Source: Rhizophagus irregularis (lineage: Eukaryota; Glomeromycota; Glomeromycetes; Glomerales; Glomeraceae). Taken from it: a DNA stretch of 64,000 nt. Below the pieces are notes generated by a model. The model worked only from the letters and a program-made list of their open reading frames with translations, did no database searches and had not been told where the DNA came from. Below, piece by piece: positions 1-11,792 of this stretch (positions are counted from its first letter, which is position 1; each line of letters opens with the position of its first letter). The stretch spans positions 3,782,001-3,846,000 of the forward strand of contig NC_089429.1 in assembly GCF_026210795.1 (NCBI RefSeq). The letters are read 5' to 3'. The translations under genes and the position numbers were made by a program.

Positions 1-985
1 TTGATATCAGCCAAAAGGTACTGTATTAAGATTGAGAAATGGATAAATCACCCATTTTTTCATTATCATGAGATGCACAAAGGTTGATTTGCTTAATAAT
101 TAGTGAAAAAGTTCCTAAAAATTCAATTTTAATTTTGACAAAAAGTACTAAGGGTTATAATTAAGTACTTTTTGAGATTTTTTAAAATGTTGAATCTGTG
201 AAAAATAATCATGTGTTCAAATATAAAATGGTCTATTATCTAATCAAAATTTCATTTTTAGGGCGGAAAATGAGTTAAAAATCGATTTCTTTTGTAATTC
301 CTTAATTTCTACTGTGCAATTTTTGGCCGGAATTATAGCCAAATTTTTTGTATTTTTGATGAAATTTTAAATCATGAATATGCAAAAAATAGTCACTTTT
401 TATAATATTAAATGTACTATTATTTAATTAAATTTCATTTTCAGAATAGGTTTTCTATTATAAAATAGATTTAAAATGTATTTTAATTTTTCACAAAGAA
501 TTTTCTTACTTAAAAAATTTTGATAGTTGATTCTGAAAGATTTAATGAAAAATTGGTGATTTTTTTCACCATCATAAGATGCACAGAGGTCAATTTACTT
601 AATAAAATTTTAATTTCAGATGGAGTTAATTAATAAAAAAGCATCTAAAAATTCAATTTTAATTTTAGCAAAAAGTACCAAGGGGGTAATCAGGTATTTT
701 TTAAGATTTTTTAAAATGTTAAATTTGCAAAAAATAATTATATACTTAAATGTAAAATGATCTATTATTTAATCAAAATTTCATTTTCAGAGTAGATTAA
801 CTAATAGAAAATGGGCTAAAAATCCATTTCTTTTATAATTTCTTAATTTCTACTGTGCAATTTTTGGCCAGAATTATGACCAAATTTTTTGTATTTTTAA
901 TGAAAATTTTAGATCACAAATTTGTAAAAAATAATCACTTTTTATAATATTAAATATACTATTATCTAATCAAAATTTCATTTTT
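1..985. repeat. Two tandem copies of a ~540-bp AT-rich repeat
   Basis: The block around 138-420 recurs at about 668-960: both copies carry the AAAAAGTACYAAGG word, then ATCAAAATTTCATTTT, then CTTAATTTCTACTGTGCAAT about 160 bp later. The last word sits at 301 and 842, an offset of 541. The copies have diverged by substitutions and small indels. No open frame of note lies inside. It is probably a dispersed transposon-derived sequence, but the family is not recognised. Confidence 0.6.
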
Positions 986-1447
986 AGAATAAGTTAGGAG
1001 TGTTCAGGATTTGTTGATCACAATTTTATAACAAATTTGGCTATTTTTTTGTGATTTAAGCGTAATCACGATTTTTACTAAAAATTTGTGATTTTTGCGA
1101 CATTTGAATTTAATTGGATGATAAATCATATGATTGGTAAATTGATAATCTATAAATCTTAAAAATTTTTTTTACTAACTACTTTAACAACTTTATGATA
1201 TAATTATGTTAATTAATTGTTTTAATAATTCTATATTATACTGATGCATTATTTTATTTAGGCTGATTAATGATTTAAAATTTTTTAAAATTAGAAATAA
1301 AGCTATAGCTCCATTTATTTACTCATAAATAACAAATTTTTAAGCTTTTCTTTCATCAGGAAAAAGAAATCCTCTGATTTTAAATGAGATAATTTAAGTT
1401 TTAAGTGAGTTAGTAAGGTAAATAATAATATTGATTCTTATATATTA
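986..1447. other. Gene-free AT-rich stretch
   Basis: I see only AT-rich sequence with imperfect short repeats and no supported gene. Confidence 0.5.
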
Positions 1448-1648
1448 CTATTTGCTAAAACTTTTACATTAGCGTATGAAAAATGTGAGAAACATATATT
1501 TCAACATCCAGCTTTACCATTTATATTCAAGGCAATATAATGATTTGATCCAAAATTTATTCAATTTAATATGGCTAATCATAATATGGAAGATTATAGA
1601 ATTGTTAAAGAATTTTATTTTCCAACTGATGCTTTAATACAAGAATAG
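1448..1648 (+). pseudogene. Decayed coding remnant (67 codons), family uncertain
   Basis: One plus-strand frame reads protein-like sequence with normal amino-acid composition, including KCEKHIFQHPALPFIFKAI and, after two consecutive stops (TAA TGA), FIQFNMANHNMEDYRIVKEF, ending at a TAG at 1646-1648. Such composition is uncommon for random AT-rich DNA. It could be part of a transposase or zinc-finger gene copied with an element, but no motif settles this. The hairpin MITE starts about 90 bp downstream. There is no start codon or flanking exon I can support. Confidence 0.35.
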
Positions 1649-1741
1649 GACCTCACTTACTTCTAATAGAGGTCTTCTCACAAAATTTCTGATTTACTAG
1701 TAATTTTACCAACCCTTTCTGTCTCATAATTTTACCTTATA

Positions 1742-2634
1742 TACACCCACCTGCCAAAAGTATCCGGGCACTTCTAAAAAATGACCATTAAATCACATTA
1801 TCTCAACATCCAGTGATCAGAATTTAATGATTTATGATTCATTAGATTCGTCCAATTGAGACGCATCTAACCGCAGTATTTTCAAGTCTGTAGGTTCAAT
1901 AGATCAGAAGTTATCGATAAATGTCTAAAAACAGTAAAATGCAAATAACTTTTGATCCATCAATCCTAGAGATATGAAAATAATAGATACAATAATGTAC
2001 CTTAACAAGACAAATCTAATGAGTCATATTTCATCTTACTAGGTTTAATAGGAAAGAAAATGTTATGAAATTTGTATTTGCTAAATTTTTAAAGATAAAA
2101 AATGAATTATTTGCATTTTACTGTTGAGAATAACATCTGATCCATCAAATTTAGAGACATAATAATACTGCAATTAGATGCATCTTGATAATATGAATTC
2201 ATTGAATCATAAATAATTAAATTCTGATCACTGGTTATTGAAATAATGTAATTTAACTTTATGAAGTAATTCATTTTTCATCTTTAAAAATTTAGCAAAT
2301 ACAAATTTCATAACATTTTCTTTCCTATTAAACCTAGTAAGATGAAATATGACTCATTAGATTTGTCTTGTTAAGGTACATTATTGTATCTATTATTTTC
2401 ATATCTCTAGGATTGATGGATCAAAAGTTATTTGCATTTTACTGTTTTTAGACATTTATCGATAACTTCTGATCTATTGAACCTACAGACTTGAAAATAC
2501 TGCGGTTAGATGCGTCTCAATTGGACGAATCTAATGAATCATAAATCATTAAATTCTGATCACTGGATGTTGAGATAATGTGATTTAATGGTCATTTTTT
2601 AGAAGTGCCTGGATACTTTTGGCAGGTGAGTGTA
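1742..2634. mobile_element. Long-hairpin MITE flanked by TA (Tc1/mariner-like)
   Basis: The ends are inverted copies: TACACCCACCTGCCAAAAGT at the left and its near-perfect complement at the right, flanked by TA on both sides (1740-1741 and 2635-2636). The inverted arms run about 355 bp (1742-2100 and 2275-2634) with few mismatches. The loop (about 2100-2270) holds a third, more diverged copy of part of the arm. There is no open frame. A TA duplication and termini containing CAAAAGTATCC fit a non-autonomous Tc1/mariner-type element. The superfamily assignment is inferred. Confidence 0.75.
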
Positions 2635-2854
2635 TAGTGTGACCTTTTAAAATTATATTGAATTTTACCTTAAATTTTTAAAGACCTAAATTTTCTTTAA
2701 AAAATATTTAATTATTAAATAAAGTATTTTACAATAGTTTAAAATTTTTTTAAATATTCATTAAATTCTTATTAATATAAAATTTTATTATTTTTATTAC
2801 TATAAATAAATTTTAATATAAAAAAATACAAAATATAAATTTGCAAATTATTAA

Positions 2855-2960
2855 AAATCCAGTGATCAGATTTTGATAAATTTTATACCATTAAAATAAT
2901 CTCATTAAGATAATTCTAATGGTAGTAAAATCATCTTTCTAGGTTTAATATTGACTGAGA
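2855..2960. repeat. Decayed relative of the 1,742-2,634 hairpin arm
   Basis: The words CCAGTGATCAGA, a TAATGGTAGTAAAATCATC block and TTTCTAGGTTTAATA occur in the same order as in the arm of the neighbouring hairpin element, with heavy divergence between them. Probably an old copy or fragment. Confidence 0.4.
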
Positions 2961-3559
2961 TAAGTTTTAATAAATTTTATTAATTAATTAAAAAATTATT
3001 AAAAAATTTTCTATGTTAAAATGAAGTAAAATTAGTTATTTAATATAAAAATAATACTGAGAAATTACAAAATTTTTTTAAAAATTTATGGACAATTTTC
3101 TCTTCCCTTATCTCGTTACCACTCTTTTGTTCTAAAGTTCTTTATATAAATTTTTATCATTATGCTATTACATCTAAAATAATTTCTATTTCATCTAAAT
3201 TTGTTTATATTTTAATATTTAAATTTGTTACACCGTCACTAGGGATTGGAATTGATTTCCATTATTAGAATCGATTTTAAAATTGATTTAATCACAATTA
3301 ATTGTTTTGCAAATACCAATTTTTTTATACTATTTATAATAGGATGTTTAAACACATATCATGTAATTACAAATTAATTGTGATCGACGAACAAATTTTC
3401 TTTTTTGGAAATTTGTACAACCTTATGCAATAGAAACTTGAATTTTATTGGGAAATAAAATTTCCTTTTTAGGAAGTTTATATTCCGTCAAGTAATTCGT
3501 GGCCAAAATTATAAATTTGGCTAAAATTAAGAAATCCACCAGTCATTAATTAACGAAAC
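2961..3559. other. Gene-free AT-rich stretch
   Basis: No gene seen. The retroelement polyprotein that should continue leftward from 3,560 is not readable here, so the pol region is lost or decayed beyond recognition. Confidence 0.5.
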
Positions 3560-3674
3560 TGCGTCATAATAAGTAAATTCGATTGTTATTGTTAATCTTT
3601 TCATGTTTTCTCCTTATACTTTAAATTAATCCTTTCCTGTAAACAGGAAGTTGAGCTGTTACTTGGCTAATAGA
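3560..3674 (-). pseudogene. Left part of interrupted gag-protease linker
   Basis: On the minus strand, directly beyond the hAT-like insertion, the frame continues as SQVTAQLPVYRKGLI, a TAA stop, then SIRRKHEKINNNN. Joined across the insertion it follows KYISNLLCGLSI from 5,786 onward. The GLSI..Q...Q.P.YR pattern is the linker between the gag zinc knuckle and the protease that I associate with Ty3/gypsy elements of this fungal group. Nothing recognisable follows to the left. Confidence 0.6.
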
Positions 3675-5777
3675 TAGTGTTCTGAATGGATCAAATCAGA
3701 TCAGATTTGAGATGAATCCGATCTGATCTGAATTCGGATCAAAAAAAGTTGGATTTGATCCGATCTGAATTCGAAACAAAAATAATTGGATCTGATCCGA
3801 TCTGAATCCGAAATGAGCTTGATTCGATTCGGTTTGAATCCAATTCAAATAAAACCTATCCGGTCCGAATCCGATCTGAATCAGAAGTTAAAAAATGTTT
3901 CGCAACGTTTTTTTAAAGATTTATTTAATAAAAAATGTTGCGAAACATTTTTTATTTCAATTTAAATGAAAAAAACTATTGCGAAACGGGTTTTTAACGA
4001 ATTTAATAAAAACTGTTGCGAAACAGTTTTTTAACAAATTTAATAAAAACTGTTGCGAAACGGGTTTTTAACAAATTTAATAAAAACTGTTGCGAAATGG
4101 GTTTTTAACGAATTTAATAAAAACTGTTGCGAAATGGTTTTTTAACGAATTTAATAAAAACCGTTGCGAAATGGTTTATTTAACTAAAAAAATCGTTTTG
4201 CAACAGTTTTTTAAAATATTTTAATATAAACTGTTGCGAAACGGTTTATTTAACTAGAAAAACCGTTTCGCAATGGTTTTTTAAAATATTTTAATATAAA
4301 CCATTGCGAAATGGTTTATTTAACTAAAAAGAATCATTTCGCAACGGTTTTTTAAATTGTTTTAGTATAAACTGTTGCGAAACAGTTTTTTTAACGATTT
4401 TAATATAAACTGTTGCGAAATGGTTTTTTTAATGATTTTAATATAAACCGTTGCAAAACGGTTTATTTAATTAAAAAGAACCGTTGCGAACGGTTTATTT
4501 AATTAAAAAGAACCATTTCGCAACAGTTTATTTAATTAAAAAGAACCGTTTCACAACGGTTTTTTAATTGTTTTAATATGAACTGTTGCGAAACGGTTTA
4601 TTTAACTAAAAAACCATTTCACAACGGTTTTTTTAACGATTTTAATATAAACTGTTGCAAAATGGTTTATTTAACTAAAAAAAACCGTTTCACAATGGTT
4701 CTTTTAATTGTTTTAATATAAACCGTTGTGAAACGGTTTTTTTAACGATTTTAATATAAATCGTTGCGAAACGGTTTATTTAACTAAAAAGAACTATTTC
4801 GCAACAGTTCTTTTAATTGTTTTAATATAAACTGTTGCAAAACGGTTTATTTAATTAAAAAGAACCGTTTCACAATGGTTTTTTAAAATATTTTAATATA
4901 AACCGTTGCGAAATGGTTTATTTAATTAAAAAGAACCGTTTTGCAATAGTTTTTTAAAATATTTTAATATAAACCATTGCAAAACGGTTTATTTAACTAA
5001 AAAAACCATTTCGCAATAGTTTTTTTTAATGATTTTAATGTAAACCGTTGTAAAACAGTTTATTTAACTAAAAAAACCATTTTGCAATGGTTTTTTTAAT
5101 GATTTTAATATAAACCATTTCGCAATAGTTTTTTAATGATTTTAATATAAACCATTTCGCAATGGTTTTTTTAATGATTTTAATATAAACTATTGCGAAA
5201 TGGTTTATTTAACTAAAAAGAACCATTTCGCAACGGTTTTTTAAATTGTTTTAGTATAAACTGTTGCAAAATGGTTTATTTAACTAAAAGGAACCATTGC
5301 GCAACAGTTTTTAAATTGTTTTAATATAAACCGTTGCAAAACAGTTTATTTAATTAAAAAGAACCGTTTTGCAACGGTTTTTTAAAATATTTTAATATAA
5401 ACCATTACAAAATGGTTTATTTAACTAAAAAAAACCATTGCGCAATGGTTTTTTAAATTGTTTTAATATAAACCGTTGCGAAATGGTTTATTTAACTAAA
5501 AATAACCATTTCGCAACAGTTTTTTATTGTCTTAATAAAAAACATTGCGCAAAACATTTTTTATTTTCTAAGATTTGGATCCGATCCGAATCCGTTCGAA
5601 TCTGATTCGATCCGATCCAATTTGAATAAATAACTGATCCGATCTGATTCGATCTGAAACAGATCAAATTTTTTTGATTCAGATCAGATCACGGATCATA
5701 AAAAAGCTGATCCGATCCGATCCGTTTCGGATCAGATACGCGAATACGAATCGGATCGGATTTTTTTCGGAATACTA
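3675..5777. mobile_element. hAT-like non-autonomous element with 8-bp duplication
   Basis: A perfect 8-bp direct repeat, CTAATAGA, flanks the element (3667-3674 and 5778-5785). The termini are short imperfect inverted repeats (TAGTGTTCTGAA against TAGTATTCCGAA). Next to them lie GATCCGATCTGAATCCG-rich subterminal tracts of about 200 bp on each side, and the interior is an array (about 3,890-5,560). It has no coding capacity. An 8-bp duplication, TAG-type ends and amplified AAACGG words fit the hAT superfamily. It sits inside a retroelement reading frame, which confirms both borders. Confidence 0.8.
3888..5562. repeat. Array of inverted CCGTTGCGAAACGG half-units inside the hAT-like element
   Basis: Dozens of units alternate between the word AACCGTTGCGAAACGGTT and its complement AACCGTTTCGCAACGGTT, separated by TATTTAACTAAAAAG or TTTTAATATAA spacers, so each full repeat of roughly 100 bp can fold into a hairpin. 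Many copies carry transitions (AACGG to AATGG or AACAG). The hexamer AAACGG is the published binding motif of the maize Ac transposase in its subterminal DNA; use here as a transposase-binding array is inferred. Confidence 0.8.
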
Positions 5778-7693
5778 CTAATAGATAGACCACAAAGTAG
5801 GTTACTAATATATTTAGCTATGTCAAATTCATTGACATTTTCAATAGGTGCAGGAACCATTTTGGTTCTTACTTTTCTTTTTGTAGAAGTTTCTGCTGTA
5901 GCATTCATATCCATTGGTATAGTAGGAGTTACTGGAGGAATAGGTTGGGTATATAATTGGTCTTTCTTTCAAGATTCTGAAAATCTTGTTCTTTTCCTCT
6001 AGGAGAGGATATCTCGTATAGAACAGATCTAGAACGAGTTGTAATATATGCTTCATATTCGTCTTCTTCTTCCTATTCTTCTTTATATTCATCCTCATAT
6101 TCATCATAGTAAATTTCTGCTTCATCATCTGCATAATTAATAGGGGTAATTGGTGCTCTTTGGTGAGGGCGATTATTATTATTATTGTTACCATTTCTAT
6201 TATTGGTATTTCTTCCCATTTGGCAATTCTGGAAATATGTCTCACATTTCCACATCTGAAACAAGCGATATTTGGATTAAAAAAAATTCTGAGTAAGGGC
6301 TTGCCATTTTGACGATTTTGATTATTATTATTAGGTACGTAGTCAGTATTTCGGAGTGCTTTGTTGAACCATTAAAACTGATGAAAGATTTGCATAATTA
6401 AGAGCGAGTTGTTGCATTTGTTTTGTTAATGCTTCCATTTCATCTACTTGTGGAGTTGGTTTAACAGTAGTAGTAGTGGTTGAAATAGGTTCTGTAGTAC
6501 TAGTAGTTGCTAGTGTTGTAGTTAAAAGAGTAGTATTTACATTTAATTTTACTAACTTGGCTCGGGTAATGGTTACCTCTAAAGTATTAGCATTCCCAAT
6601 TACTACTTGTCCAACTAAGAAAGGCTTAAGACTATTAATATAGTAATTAATTTGATATCTTGCAGCTAAAGCTTCTCCTTAGGTGGTCTTATTCAATAAC
6701 TTTTAAAGCGTCAAGAATAAGTTTTCACAGATTCATTATCTCTTTGTTTAATATTTTGCAGTTCTCTGGTCCACTGGTTCATTCGAGCAGCAGTTGCAAA
6801 ATATGCTATAAACTGGATGTCAAAGTTATTTGCATTGTAATCTATATGCCATTGGTTTATAATTCCTTTGTTATCCTCATACCAATCGTGTGCAGCTTCC
6901 TTAAGAAATCTAGCGGCTAAAGCAACTTTTCGATTGTCTGGCCATCTATTAACTGCAAAGGCAGCTTCAAAGAGTTGACACTATTCGTATAGATCTTCAT
7001 CATCACGTCTATAGAAAAAGGGAACATCTATAACTTTAGATGTTGTACAGTTTTGGTTGGCAGTTGTAAGAGCATTAATGGCATTAAGATTATTTTGTAA
7101 CGTAGTAGTAATGGCATTTGTATTGTTATTCAAAGTATTTTCCAAAAGGTTTCCAACATTTCTGGGGTTATTATTATCAGCTGGGTCAGCTCCTCAAACT
7201 AATTTTATAAGTTCTTTCATTTGACCTTTATTCATGTTGGCATTATTATTTACTGATGTATTATGAAAAATTTGATATGCGTTAGTTACTTGAATATCAG
7301 TAGGTAAACTCTTAAATCCGTTTGTTAATTCAAATAATTTATGTAAATAAAAGGATAATTCTAATAAAGGGGTATTTATTTGTCAAAACTTTATACTTTG
7401 TAGGATCTTAGTAGTTATACCAATAAGTGTATTAAGTTGGGTAGTTATGAAGAATTCAGTTTTTAATACTTTAAAAGTGGCTACTGTTGCTCCAGTATAT
7501 TGTTTTGCTGTGTACTGAATAGAAATCCAGAGCCAAAATTTCTCAAATCTGTTAGGAATATTGTCAGCTGGAATAGAATCTGTTGGATAATACTGAATAA
7601 TACAATAAACTTCTTTTTAGTTGATTGTTTTTTCTCTACAATGTTTTCTTTATATAACTTTAATTCTCCTTTAGATAAATTGTAAAATGGCAT
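5778..7693 (-). pseudogene. Decayed Ty3/gypsy-like gag with zinc knuckle
   Basis: The frame starts at an ATG at 7,693 (MPFYNLSKGELKLYKENIVE) and, after frame changes, reads a gag capsid-like block: DVPFFYRRDDEDLYE, a TAG at 6981-6983, CQLFEAAFAVNRWPDNRKVA, then AARFLKEAAHDWYEDN and ARMNQWTRELQNIKQRDN, up to a TGA at 6711-6713. A CCHC knuckle (CFRCGNVRH then, in another frame, NC) lies near 6,260-6,200. It is followed by an Asn-rich and acidic stretch and the protease-proximal linker (TKMVPAPIENVNEFDIAKYI). Several nonsense codons (TAG, TGA) stand at probable Trp positions. The gene is broken and also cut by the hAT-like element. Upstream on the same strand is the LTR. Confidence 0.8.
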
Positions 7694-7699
7694 TTAATT

Positions 7700-7870
7700 T
7701 CAAAATTCAAATTGTTGCAAGTACATCTGCAAATATCTCAAGTACGTCTGAGAAAATAAATTTTGTTTGCAAGTGCGTCTGCAAGTATTCTTAAGTTCGT
7801 CTGAGAAAAGAAGTTACGTCGGCAAGTTCATCTGCAAGTATTTTCAAGTTCGTCTGAAAAATAAAATCAA
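7700..7870 (-). repeat. Three ~55-bp repeats in the gag leader
   Basis: The words GCAAGTNCRTCTGCAARTAT and TTCAAGTTCGTCTGA recur three times between the LTR and the gag start codon. They lie in the untranslated leader of the retroelement; a function such as packaging or secondary structure is only a guess. Confidence 0.55.
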
Positions 7871-7916
7871 TTGTTAATTCATAGTATTAGCCTTTTACTT
7901 GGCAGGAATCACTACT

Positions 7917-8438
7917 TGTTAACTGATTTGGTATGTTAAATAGATTAACTATGATTTGCAGTTAGGGAGATTAAGTACGTTTAACTATGACTGAAATCTA
8001 ATTAAACAAGATACGCTTAAAATAGGGAGTTCGTTTATAGTGTAAAATGTTATACTTTATTGTAGAACTTTATAATTACAAGAACTTATCAAAACTAAAG
8101 AACTAAAAGAACTAGGGTGAACTGAAGGAACTAAACTTATAACAAAGGAAAATACCAATGTTATTTATATAAAAGTTACTATATATAAAGATATAATAAA
8201 TATAATAGATATAATAAATATAAGAAATATAACTAATATAATAAATATAATAAATAAATTAAATATAATAAATAAAATAATTATATCGTTTATATTAAAT
8301 ATAATTAATATAATAAAAATAATAGGCTAAATTGGCTGCGACTAAGTCAGTTTGGCACAGTTGGGCACAATAGATCCTAATTTTCCACATGATCTTTTGG
8401 CGTAGTAAGATATAACTCTACATATAACTAGAGTAACA
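7917..8438 (-). mobile_element. LTR of the gag-bearing retroelement
   Basis: The block begins TGTTAAC and ends GAGTAACA, so both ends show the TG...CA and TGTTA/TAACA inverted ends of an LTR. It lies just upstream of gag on the minus strand, where the 5' LTR belongs. Its left end resembles the solo LTR at 53,255-53,747: both start TGTTAAC, share a TAACTATRA word and GTTAGGGAG, and then run into TATAAAA and (TA-rich) ATAAATA tracts. Length is 522 bp. The right border is set by alignment and end sequence only. Confidence 0.6.
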
Positions 8439-8439
8439 A

Positions 8440-8660
8440 TGGTTACTAATAACTGTTTTTTCTTTTTTTTTAGGCTTCAGGTTGGCTTCTTCCGATCTTC
8501 AGAAAAGGTGGAACCAAGATTCGTAAGTACGAATCTTGGTTTATTTTTTTTCAATTTTTTTTTTTAATATTATTATGAACGGTTACTAATAACCATTCTT
8601 CTCTTTTTTTTATAAGTTCGAGTGGATTGCTAAAAAACGATCAAAGATTCATATATATGA
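8440..8660 (-). repeat. Inverted units of the ~135-bp satellite
   Basis: Two units read GGTTACTAATAACYRTT, a T-rich tract, then a GTTCGAGTGG-like word, which is the complement of the array at 9,040-10,275. A 30-bp hairpin (arms of 14 bp around AG, 8512-8541, AACCAAGATTCGTA) sits within them. Confidence 0.6.
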
Positions 8661-9039
8661 ATACATGAATCATGTAATTGTGGAATTGTATTTGAATTAG
8701 CAATATTTTTTGTAAATTAGATAGATGCAATAATAATAATATAATTATAAAGTATTTAAGCATTAATAAATACATTTATTTAATAATAAATTTGATAAAA
8801 AAAATCGTAAATAAATGGGTTGTTATTAGACCATAATTCAGTTTAAAGTTTTAAGGTCAAATATTGGTCAATTTAAGCCTAAATAATAGTTGAATAATTA
8901 GTCCAAATTTGGGACAATTGGCACCCTAAATGCGTCCGAAAATTCAACCTCAATTTGACACAGGTTAGACCATCATTTGACCTATATTCGACCTGATCAA
9001 ATTTAGGCTGAATTGTTCTTTTTTGACTAGTGATTCATA
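8661..9039. other. Gene-free AT-rich spacer
   Basis: No gene or clear repeat. It separates the inverted and direct parts of the satellite. Confidence 0.5.
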
Positions 9040-9286
9040 AATATATTACTTACGAATCTTAAAGATTCTCATTTTTCTGATCTTCAGAAACCTACATAAA
9101 CCTATAAAAAAGAAAAGAACAGTTATTAATAACCATTCATAATATTTTATTAAAAAAATAAAAAAAAAGTAAAAATTCATACTTACAATCTTTATCTTTA
9201 AGGTTTTATTTTTCAGAAACCCACCGAACCTAAAAAAAATAAGAAAGAAACGGTTAATAAACCATTCCAAAATGATAAATAAATAA

Positions 9287-9324
<38 letters not shown>

Positions 9325-10275
9325 ATCGTATTTACAAATCTTTATCTTTGGGTTTTCATTCTTTAGAAACCCATCTGAATCTAAAAAATAAAGAAAAAAA
9401 TGGTTATTAGTAATCGTTTGTAATAAAAAAAATAAAAAAAAAAATTTATAAAAGATTTGTTCTTATGAATCTTTAGGTTTTTGTTCTTTAGAAGTCCACC
9501 CGAACCTATAAAAAATAAAAGAAAAAGAATGGTTAATACCCATTCATAATATTAAAAAAAAAATAAACCAAATTCTGAACTTATGAAACTTAGTTTTTTC
9601 CATTCTTCAGAAATCACCCGAATAGCTGAACCTACAAAAAAAAGAAAAAAAGAATGGTTAGTAACCGTTCATATTAAAAAAAATAAAATAAAATCTCCAA
9701 AGTATTCGTACTTACAAATCTTTGGAGTTTCTGTACTTCAGAAGTCCACTCGAAAGTTGAATCTAAAAAAAGGTAAAAAAGAATGGTTAATAACTGTTCA
9801 TATTAAAAAAATAAAATAAACTCTAAAGAATTCATATTTACGAATCTTTAGAGTTTCTGTATTTCAGAAGTCACCTGAACAGCCAAACCTATAAAAAAAG
9901 AAAGAAAAAAGAATGGTTAATAACCGTTCATATTAAAAAAAAAATAAAAAAAATCTCTAAAGTATTCGTACTTACGAATCTTTGGAGTTTCTGTACTTCT
10001 CGAAAGCTAAACCTATAAAAAAAGAAAAAAAAAGAACAGTTAGTAACCGTTTATATTAAAAAAAATAAAAAAATCTTCAAAGAATTCATACTTACAAATC
10101 TTTAAAGTTTCTGTACTTCAGAAGTCCACCTGAATGGCTGAATCTATAAAAAAAAAGAAAAAAGAACAGTTAGTAACCGTTTATATTAAAAAAAATAAAA
10201 TAAACTCCAAAGAATTCGTATTTATGAATTTTTGGAGTTTGAAACCCACCCGAAAGCTTAATCTATAAAAAAAAG
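9040..10275 (+). repeat. ~135-bp satellite array, about nine units
   Basis: Each unit has the same parts in order: TTACGAATCTTTGGAGTTTC, TRTACTTCAGAAGTCCACCCGAA, a purine tract (CCTATAAAAAAAGAAAAAAG), a palindromic core AATGGTTAGTAACCGTTCA, then an A-rich tract. Units differ by point changes and tract length. An (AT)n microsatellite interrupts at 9,289-9,321. Reading frames across it are by-products of the repeat. Confidence 0.8.
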
Positions 10276-10277
10276 TA

Positions 10278-10403
10278 AAAAAGTGAAAGGGAAAAGGGGA
10301 AGAAAGGAAAAGGAGAACGAAGAAAATGAAAAGGAAGAAAGAGAAACAGGGAAGGGAATGAAGAAAGGGAAAGAGAAGGGAAGAAAAAAATTAAAAAAAG
10401 TTT
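10278..10403 (+). repeat. Pure purine tract
   Basis: About 120 bp made almost only of A and G on the plus strand (GAAAGGGAAAAGGGGAAGAA and similar). It directly follows the satellite. Such tracts can form triplex DNA; no function is shown. Confidence 0.7.
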
Positions 10404-10534
10404 AAAAAAGAATATATAAGATGATTTTTTTTTAAACTTTTAATATGTGTAATGTGTAATGTGTAATGCATAATGTTTGATTAATATAATTCAATAAATC
10501 AACCATAAATCATATATGTCAAAATTTGGCCAAA

Positions 10535-10795
10535 ATGTGTGATAGATCAGCTGAATTTTTGCTGATTTGTCATATGACCAAAAGCTTTAATTTTAATCAG
10601 TATTATGACTGTTATGCTTGTCATCTTCATTACCAATCTATTAAAACATACAAGAATGTAGGTACTATTGAACAATGTAGAAAATGTGGAAGGAAAAATA
10701 TAGAAAAATCTAGATTTCAAAATCTGGATGAAGAACATATCAAGAAAATTACATCTCACTGTGTTGGAGTCTTTTATAAGAAAGAGTTCTCATAG
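10535..10795 (+). CDS. Small protein with two CxxC pairs, possible zinc-binding fragment
   Basis: An 86-codon open frame from ATG at 10,535. It contains YDCYACHLHYQSIKTYKN followed by EQCRKCGRKN, so two Cys-x2-Cys pairs about 26 residues apart, and a later THS-like HCVG. This spacing resembles the first half of small 3CxxC-type zinc-binding proteins, which are numerous in arbuscular mycorrhizal fungi, but the last Cys pair is missing, so it may be truncated. The 51-bp satellite begins right after the stop codon. No intron is obvious. The family call is tentative. Confidence 0.4.
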   Translation: MCDRSAEFLLICHMTKSFNFNQYYDCYACHLHYQSIKTYKNVGTIEQCRKCGRKNIEKSRFQNLDEEHIKKITSHCVGVFYKKEFS

Positions 10796-10819
10796 TATCA
10801 GACATCAGAAATTTAAACA

Positions 10820-11471
10820 CGGCATAATGTTCCGTAAGTTTACGGATTTTCGTAAAATTACGTACATTTACGGCATAATGTTCTGTAGATTTACGGATTT
10901 CCGTAAATCTACGTAATTTTACGATCAAAATATTCCGAAATAATACGGGATCGTAAATGTTCTAAAGCATTACGATTGAAATATTCCGAAATAATACGTG
11001 ATCGTAAATGTTCCGAAGCATTACGGTCAAAATATTCTGTAATAATACGTGATCACAAATGTTTTGAAACATTACGATCAAAATATTCTGTAATAATACG
11101 TGATCGTAAATGTTCTGAAGCATTACGATCGAAATATTCTGTAATAATACGTGATCGTAAATGTTCTGAAGCATTACGATCAAAATATTCCGTAATAATA
11201 CGTGATCGTAAATGTTTCTAAGCATTACGATCGAAATATTCCGTAGAATTACGATATCGTAAATGTTCTGAAGCATTACGATCAAAATATTCCGTAGAAT
11301 TATGATATCACAATTGTTCCGAAGCATTACGATCAAAATATTCCATAATAATACGTGATTGAAAATGTTCCGAAGCATTACGATCGAAATATTCCGTAAT
11401 AATATGTGATCGTAAATGTTTTGAAGCATTACGGTCAAAATATTTCGTAATAATACGTGATCGTAAATATT
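10820..11471. repeat. 51-bp satellite array
   Basis: The unit AATAATACGTGATCGTAAAT, GTTCTGAAGCATTACGATCA, AAATATTCCGT repeats about ten times with a 51-bp period from about 10,960, preceded by shorter, irregular CCGTAAATTTACG copies. Because 51 is a multiple of three, long open frames exist on both strands and are artefacts. The array resumes after the MITE at 11,790. Confidence 0.85.
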
Positions 11472-11789
11472 AGCCCTGTTCATTTCCGGTCGGGTACATT
11501 TTTCGGTCGGATTTTGTTGTACAAAAATTATCCAATAAAATTTTTTTATTTTCGATCGCAAATTGAACTGCTTTAGATTGAAATTTAGTTTAAACTCCTT
11601 GTATTTCCTGTAACTGGTTTTGTTAGGATTAAAAAGGAAATTATAACTTATGTCTTTTTCTTAAATATCACGTAAACAGAAATTATCTAATTTTGGTTGG
11701 TTGTTTTTGGTATTCAAAACAGGCTAAAAGTTCAGAAAATGGTTGCGTTGTACACCGAAAAATGTGATCGACCGGAAATGAACAGGGCT
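11472..11789. mobile_element. 318-bp MITE, PIF/Harbinger-like, inside the satellite
   Basis: The ends are inverted repeats of about 36 bp starting AGCCCTGTTCATTTCCGGTC. A 3-bp direct repeat ATT (11,469-11,471 and 11,790-11,792) flanks it. Taking the element and one ATT out restores a satellite unit of the right length (GTAAATATTTTGAAGC against the consensus GTAAATGTTCTGAAGC). A 3-bp duplication and AGCCCTGTT-type ends fit PIF/Harbinger. It has no coding capacity. Confidence 0.8.
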
Positions 11790-11792
11790 ATT

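Noticed and set aside
3888-5562. CRISPR-like array of short repeats and spacers
   Set aside because: Repeats alternate orientation, spacers are themselves repeated, the DNA is eukaryotic, no cas gene is present, and transposon ends flank it.
10962-11561. 199-codon minus-strand frame and 81-codon plus-strand frame
   Set aside because: Both arise from the 51-bp satellite, whose period is a multiple of three; the predicted peptides are pure repeats of the unit.
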